Of a stretch of 64,000 bases of DNA, positions 60,699 through 64,000 are shown piece by piece. Under the pieces are notes generated by a model that searched no databases, had not been told where the DNA came from, and saw only the letters and a program-made list of their open reading frames with translations. The DNA is from Lachnospiraceae bacterium UBA2864. Lineage in GTDB: Bacteria; Bacillota; Clostridia; Lachnospirales; Lachnospiraceae. How positions within the stretch are numbered: position 1 is the stretch's first letter; every line of letters begins with the position of its first letter. The stretch covers positions 1 to 64,000 of the forward strand of contig DEFA01000022.1 in NCBI GenBank assembly GCA_002350525.1, read 5' to 3'. The position numbers and the translations under genes are program-made.

Positions 60699-60716
60699 AG
60701 TTAGATATGACTAACT
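60699..60716 (+). promoter_or_regulatory. AGTTAG-N6-CTAACT dyad before the thioesterase gene
   Basis: AGTTAG (60699-60704) and CTAACT (60711-60716) are perfect inverted arms around ATATGA in the 75-base gap after the hydrolase gene. The TTAG/CTAA half-sites recall DtxR-type metal-regulator boxes, but the spacing differs from consensus. GATATAAG just before it may be a -10 box; no -35 is clear. Confidence 0.4.
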
Positions 60717-60729
60717 GGAAAGGATACAA

Positions 60730-61482
60730 ATGAAAAATTCAACAGGATACTTTAGGGCGGATTCTTCGGATGAGAACAGAATACGGCTGTTTTGTTTTCC
60801 TTATGCTGGCGGAGGGGCTTCGGTGTTCAGAACCTGGCAGAATATTCTGGGGGAGAAGGTAGAGGTTCTTCCCGCTCATTATAAGGGGCATGAGGACAGA
60901 ATAACCGATAAACCCGTATCGAGTATGAAGCAGCTTGTGGATGAATTATATGCGGAGTTAAGGAATCTGGCCGACAGGCCGTTTTACTTATTCGGACACA
61001 GCGTGGGAAGCAGAGTATCGTATGAGCTCTCGGTAAGATTTGAGAAGGACGGAAATAAGTTCTTTAAAGGATTAATGGTCTCGGCCGGGCTTGCGCCGGA
61101 TCAGCCGGAGGTAAATCCTATATATGATCTTCCGGATAAAGAGTTTTACAAAGGACTAAACAAATATAACAAGACACCGGAGGAAATATATAAGGATAAG
61201 ACATTATGGAATATATTCGAACCGGTTCTGAGGGCGGATTTTAAACTTGCCGATACATACTGTAACAGGAAAGAAACCAGCATATCTGTACCTATACTCG
61301 GCTTAAGAGGAACTGCCGATCCCGAGATATCCTCGGAGGATATTCTGGAGTGGGGAAGATACACCAGAAAAGGATTCAGAAGCGAGAATATCGAGGGAGA
61401 GCACCTGTTTATAGATACCAATCCGAGACAGGTGCTTAAAGAGATTAAGAGATTTATATACAGAACAGGAGAAGCAATATGA
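60730..61482 (+). CDS. Type II thioesterase (GrsT/YbtT-like)
   Basis: A 250-residue alpha/beta-hydrolase that in NRPS/PKS systems clears wrong or stalled acyl groups from carrier proteins. The start FCFPYAGGGASVFRTW and nucleophile Ser91 in FGHSVGSR (usually GHSMG) are diagnostic; the Asp is near 197 (RGTADPEIS) and the His near 225 (GEHLFID). The start ATG has AAAGGA seven bases upstream. The aryl-acid ligase overlaps its stop by four bases (ATGA), so the two are co-translated. This is the best sign that a carrier-protein assembly line belongs to the cluster. Confidence 0.9.
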   Translation: MKNSTGYFRADSSDENRIRLFCFPYAGGGASVFRTWQNILGEKVEVLPAHYKGHEDRITDKPVSSMKQLVDELYAELRNLADRPFYLFGHSVGSRVSYELSVRFEKDGNKFFKGLMVSAGLAPDQPEVNPIYDLPDKEFYKGLNKYNKTPEEIYKDKTLWNIFEPVLRADFKLADTYCNRKETSISVPILGLRGTADPEISSEDILEWGRYTRKGFRSENIEGEHLFIDTNPRQVLKEIKRFIYRTGEAI

Positions 61483-63047
61483 GATACGGAGAAGCCTTTA
61501 AGAAATATCAATCCATAGAAGGGTGGAACGAAGGAACCATAGGTTCGGAAATGCTTAAGTGGTGTGAGAATTACAGTGAAAAAACTGCGGTTATAGCAAG
61601 TGAAGGTGAATTGTCTTACGCAGAACTGGGGTCACGGATCCTCCTTGCCGCAAAGGGATTTTATAATGCGGGGATAAGGAAGAATGACAGAGTCATACTT
61701 CAGCTGCCGAATTCAATCAACTTTGTTGTGGGCTTTTTCGGATTACTGAGAATAGGCGCCATACCGATCATGGCCTTACCGGCTCACAGAAGCAGTGAGA
61801 TACTCGGGATGGTAAAAACCGCGGAACCTGCAGCTTATATATGTCAGGAATTCTACTCGGGATATGACTATAAGAACCAGATAGAAGAAGCTGTCAAAGC
61901 CGGAAATATAAGGACTGTAATAACCGTAGGTGAAGGAGAAAGCATACTTCAGAAACTTGATATGGAATATGTCGGAGATATGCCCGAACCGGATAATCTT
62001 GATATTGCATTTTTATCTCTGTCAGGCGGAACGACGGGAATGTCGAAACTTATCCCGAGAACCCATGGGGATTACCTGTATGACACAAAGGTATCTGTTG
62101 ACAGATGTGAACTGACCGGAGATGACAAGATGCTTATAGTTCTTCCGATAGCACATAACTTCGTGCTGGGACATCCGGGATTTATAGGGTGTTTCAGTGT
62201 GGGAGCGACACTTGTGATAAGTGAGTATCCGGACATGAATGAAGCTCTCGAAAAAGTCGAAGAGTATGGAGTTACGTTCATGTCACTGGTTCCTTCCATG
62301 GCAAAGCTTATGTTGGAAATACTGGAAGAAGATGACTTCGATATAAGTTCTCTCAGAGTTGTTCAGATCGGAGGTTCCTTCCTTGAAGAGGAAGTGGCGG
62401 AAAGTATGATGGACCTTAATGCATTTACTCTTCAGCAGGTATTCGGAGTTGCGGAAGGACTTAATACTATGACGGCACTCACAGATCCGAGAGAGATAGT
62501 CAGAATGTATCAGGGTAAGAAATGTTCATCCTATGATGAGATAAAGATCGTGAACGATGAGGGAGAGGTTCTTCCGGCAGGTGAAAGCGGAGAGCTGCTC
62601 GTATCCGGTCCATACACCATAAGAGCATATTATAACCATCCCGAGAATGATTCCTTCTTTACGAAAGACGGATTCTATAAGACCGGTGACAGGGCTTATG
62701 TGACGGAAGACGGAAATCTTAAGATAGTCGGACGTATAAAGGAGATGATCAATAAGGGAGGCGAAAAGATAATTCCTTCGGAACTTGAGACCTGCCTCTA
62801 TGACATGGAAGGAATAAAAGACTCTGCGGTAGTGGGACTGCATGATGCAAATCTCGGAGAGAGGATATGTGTATTTGTCGTGGGAGATGAAAATATAGGA
62901 CTCAGCGAGATAAGAAACTTTCTGAAAAACAGGAACATAGCGGCCTTTAAGCTTCCGGATGAAGTGATTCATATAGACGCACTTCCTCTCACGAAGATAA
63001 GGAAGGTTGATAAGAAAAAACTTGTAGAGATAGGAGAAAAGAAATAA
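61479..63047 (+). CDS. Aryl-acid AMP ligase (EntE/DhbE-like)
   Basis: A 522-residue stand-alone adenylating enzyme. P-loop SGGTTGMSK is at 182-190, PRTHGDY follows, and LPIAHN (222-227) keeps the His-Asn pair that EntE uses to recognise 2,3-dihydroxybenzoate or salicylate. QQVFGVAEGL, YKTGDRAY, GRIKEMINKGGEKI and the C-terminal Lys in KIRKVDKK complete the family set. It should activate an aromatic acid as acyl-AMP and load it on an aryl carrier protein. No carrier, NRPS or isochorismate enzyme is in this window; they may lie to the right. It overlaps its upstream and abuts its downstream neighbour. Confidence 0.92.
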   Translation: MRYGEAFKKYQSIEGWNEGTIGSEMLKWCENYSEKTAVIASEGELSYAELGSRILLAAKGFYNAGIRKNDRVILQLPNSINFVVGFFGLLRIGAIPIMALPAHRSSEILGMVKTAEPAAYICQEFYSGYDYKNQIEEAVKAGNIRTVITVGEGESILQKLDMEYVGDMPEPDNLDIAFLSLSGGTTGMSKLIPRTHGDYLYDTKVSVDRCELTGDDKMLIVLPIAHNFVLGHPGFIGCFSVGATLVISEYPDMNEALEKVEEYGVTFMSLVPSMAKLMLEILEEDDFDISSLRVVQIGGSFLEEEVAESMMDLNAFTLQQVFGVAEGLNTMTALTDPREIVRMYQGKKCSSYDEIKIVNDEGEVLPAGESGELLVSGPYTIRAYYNHPENDSFFTKDGFYKTGDRAYVTEDGNLKIVGRIKEMINKGGEKIIPSELETCLYDMEGIKDSAVVGLHDANLGERICVFVVGDENIGLSEIRNFLKNRNIAAFKLPDEVIHIDALPLTKIRKVDKKKLVEIGEKK

Positions 63048-63619
63048 TGGAAGATTTACAGGATTTTAATATTCATAACAATCACAAGATGTTTGAGGAT
63101 ATGGTAAAGGCAGAAGAAATCTGCGCACATTATAATTCAATCCCGACATCACAATTTGAAGAGAGGATGAATCTACTGAAAAGCTTTTTCGGAAAATGCA
63201 ACGGAGATTTCCTTATATTTTCACCGTTCAAATGTTCTCTCGGATATAACGTGGAGATAGGCAACAACGTGGCGGTAAATTCATATTGCACCATATTGGA
63301 CGGCGCTAAGGTGACTATCGGAGATGATGTATGGATCGGACCGGACTGCCAGATCATAAGCTCGGGCCACAGTGTCGATCCCGAAAGAAGAAAGGCGGGA
63401 TACGGTTATGCCAATCCAATCACAATAGAGGATAACGTATATATAGGAGCGAGAGTGACCATAGTAAGCGGAGAGAAACAGGGGATAACCATCGGGAAGA
63501 ATTCGGTTATAGGAACAGGAAGCGTTATTACAAGAGATGTACCGCCGAATGTTCTGGTGGTAGGAAATCCGGCGAGGATAATAAGAAGTCTTTCAGGGGA
63601 TAGTAAAGAATGCGAATAA
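63047..63619 (+). CDS. Left-handed beta-helix O-acetyltransferase (maltose/nodulation type)
   Basis: A 190-residue hexapeptide-repeat transferase. Helical N-terminus (about 1-45) of the maltose-acetyltransferase type, then turns such as GYNVEIGNNVAVNSYC and VTIGDDVWIGPD, catalytic His in SSGHSVDPERR, and the end SVITRDVPPNVLVVGNPARII. It acetylates a hydroxyl group on a sugar or similar with acetyl-CoA. It starts at the last base of the ligase gene and overlaps the glycosyltransferase by ten bases, suggesting that the product carries a sugar that is acetylated; this link is inference. Confidence 0.88.
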   Translation: MEDLQDFNIHNNHKMFEDMVKAEEICAHYNSIPTSQFEERMNLLKSFFGKCNGDFLIFSPFKCSLGYNVEIGNNVAVNSYCTILDGAKVTIGDDVWIGPDCQIISSGHSVDPERRKAGYGYANPITIEDNVYIGARVTIVSGEKQGITIGKNSVIGTGSVITRDVPPNVLVVGNPARIIRSLSGDSKECE

Positions 63620-64000
63620 CAGCCATAACACTGGGTTCGTACGGAGACATCATGCCCTTCATGCTTCTGGGGCAGGAACTGATTAAAAGAGGTTATAACT
63701 ACAGGCTTGCCAGTTTTGAATCACTGAGAGATAAGGCACAGGAGATGGGGCTCGAGTTTACTGAAATATCGGGAGATATGGATGAGCTGGTAAGTGTGCT
63801 TTTGGGGAACAGCGATAATACGGCCGAAGCCGGAATGAACGGTCTGGAGTATCTGATAAGCAAATATCCCGATTTGTATGATGATCTGGACAGAGCTGTA
63901 AGAGACAGCGATGTGATCCTATATATGCAGTTCGGAGCCATAGCATATCATTTTGCGGAAAAGTACGGAACGGAAGTCATAAGAAGCATGGCATTTCCAT
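63610..64000 (+). CDS. GT28/UGT-type glycosyltransferase, 5' part (cut by window end)
   Basis: An open frame from ATG 63610 to the window edge (130 codons, no stop). The N-terminus MRITAITLGSYGDIMPFMLL matches the first Rossmann strand of GT1/GT28 enzymes such as sterol and macrolide glycosyltransferases (family consensus LGT.GDV.P), and LASFESLRDKAQEMGLEFTEISGD is the next conserved block. The nucleotide-sugar-binding half is beyond the edge. It overlaps the acetyltransferase gene, so it belongs to the same transcript and probably glycosylates the cluster's product. Confidence 0.8.
   Translation, partial: MRITAITLGSYGDIMPFMLLGQELIKRGYNYRLASFESLRDKAQEMGLEFTEISGDMDELVSVLLGNSDNTAEAGMNGLEYLISKYPDLYDDLDRAVRDSDVILYMQFGAIAYHFAEKYGTEVIRSMAFP

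Noticed and set aside
1..64000. Insertion sequences, prophage, CRISPR or tRNA/rRNA genes
   Set aside because: No transposase, integrase, phage structural gene, repeat-spacer array or cloverleaf could be recognised on either strand.

Overview
The window looks like chromosomal DNA from an anaerobic Firmicute of the family Lachnospiraceae, probably Butyrivibrio-like. This is inferred from gene content (FeoA-FeoB fusion, DUF4250, DUF6320, DUF3737, AddAB, CarD, NSS transporter, pairs of small regulators with membrane partners), strong Shine-Dalgarno sites, and sigma-A promoters with 17-nt spacers. It was not checked by phylogeny. Nearly every gene is on the + strand; only two small convergent genes (27266-27904 and 42360-42593) are on the - strand. 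I saw no rRNA, tRNA, CRISPR array, transposase or prophage gene.

Region 1 (1-20.3 kb): two GNAT acetyltransferase genes, a membrane protein and a LytTR/DUF3021 regulator pair. Next comes a MacB-type ABC transporter preceded by what I read as a yybP-ykoY (Mn2+) riboswitch with a complete terminator switch, then DUF4250, FeoA-FeoB and gpmI. A CaCA cation exchanger follows, with a second and clearer yybP-ykoY-type riboswitch. The region ends with a membrane protein/XRE pair, a NatAB-like ABC exporter, an NSS symporter and a CarD-family regulator.

Region 2 (20.3-27.2 kb): an operon of a zinc-ribbon protein, a condensation-fold acyltransferase, a DUF6320 membrane protein, an HSL-type hydrolase and a CbiK-like protein that appears to lack its catalytic histidines. 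TrkA/TrkH potassium uptake follows.

Region 3 (27.2-43.4 kb): mostly housekeeping. It holds a phosphoribosyltransferase-like protein, addB-addA, queF, folC, a 49-residue ORF, a zinc-ribbon/TPR membrane protein, a TagB-like transferase, ispF, and queH for queuosine.

Region 4 (43.4-56 kb): an orphan pilin-like protein followed by a double degenerate GGDEF protein and an AraC regulator. A GntR-controlled ABC/CPBP operon has a palindromic operator inside its promoter spacer. Then come a GH25 lysozyme with a long stalk, DUF3737, an SGNH hydrolase, DUF1294, and a ZIP/FeoB-associated-HMA/SLC13 transport group.

Region 5 (56 kb to the right edge): the start of what looks like an aryl-acid natural-product cluster. 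It has a strong promoter, two IrtAB/YbtPQ-like half-transporters, a BAAT-like hydrolase, a type II thioesterase, an EntE/DhbE-like aryl-acid AMP ligase, a hexapeptide acetyltransferase, and a GT28-type glycosyltransferase cut by the window end. Together with the ABC transporter under a putative metal riboswitch, this is the most interesting content here. All functions are assigned by motif recognition without database searches.
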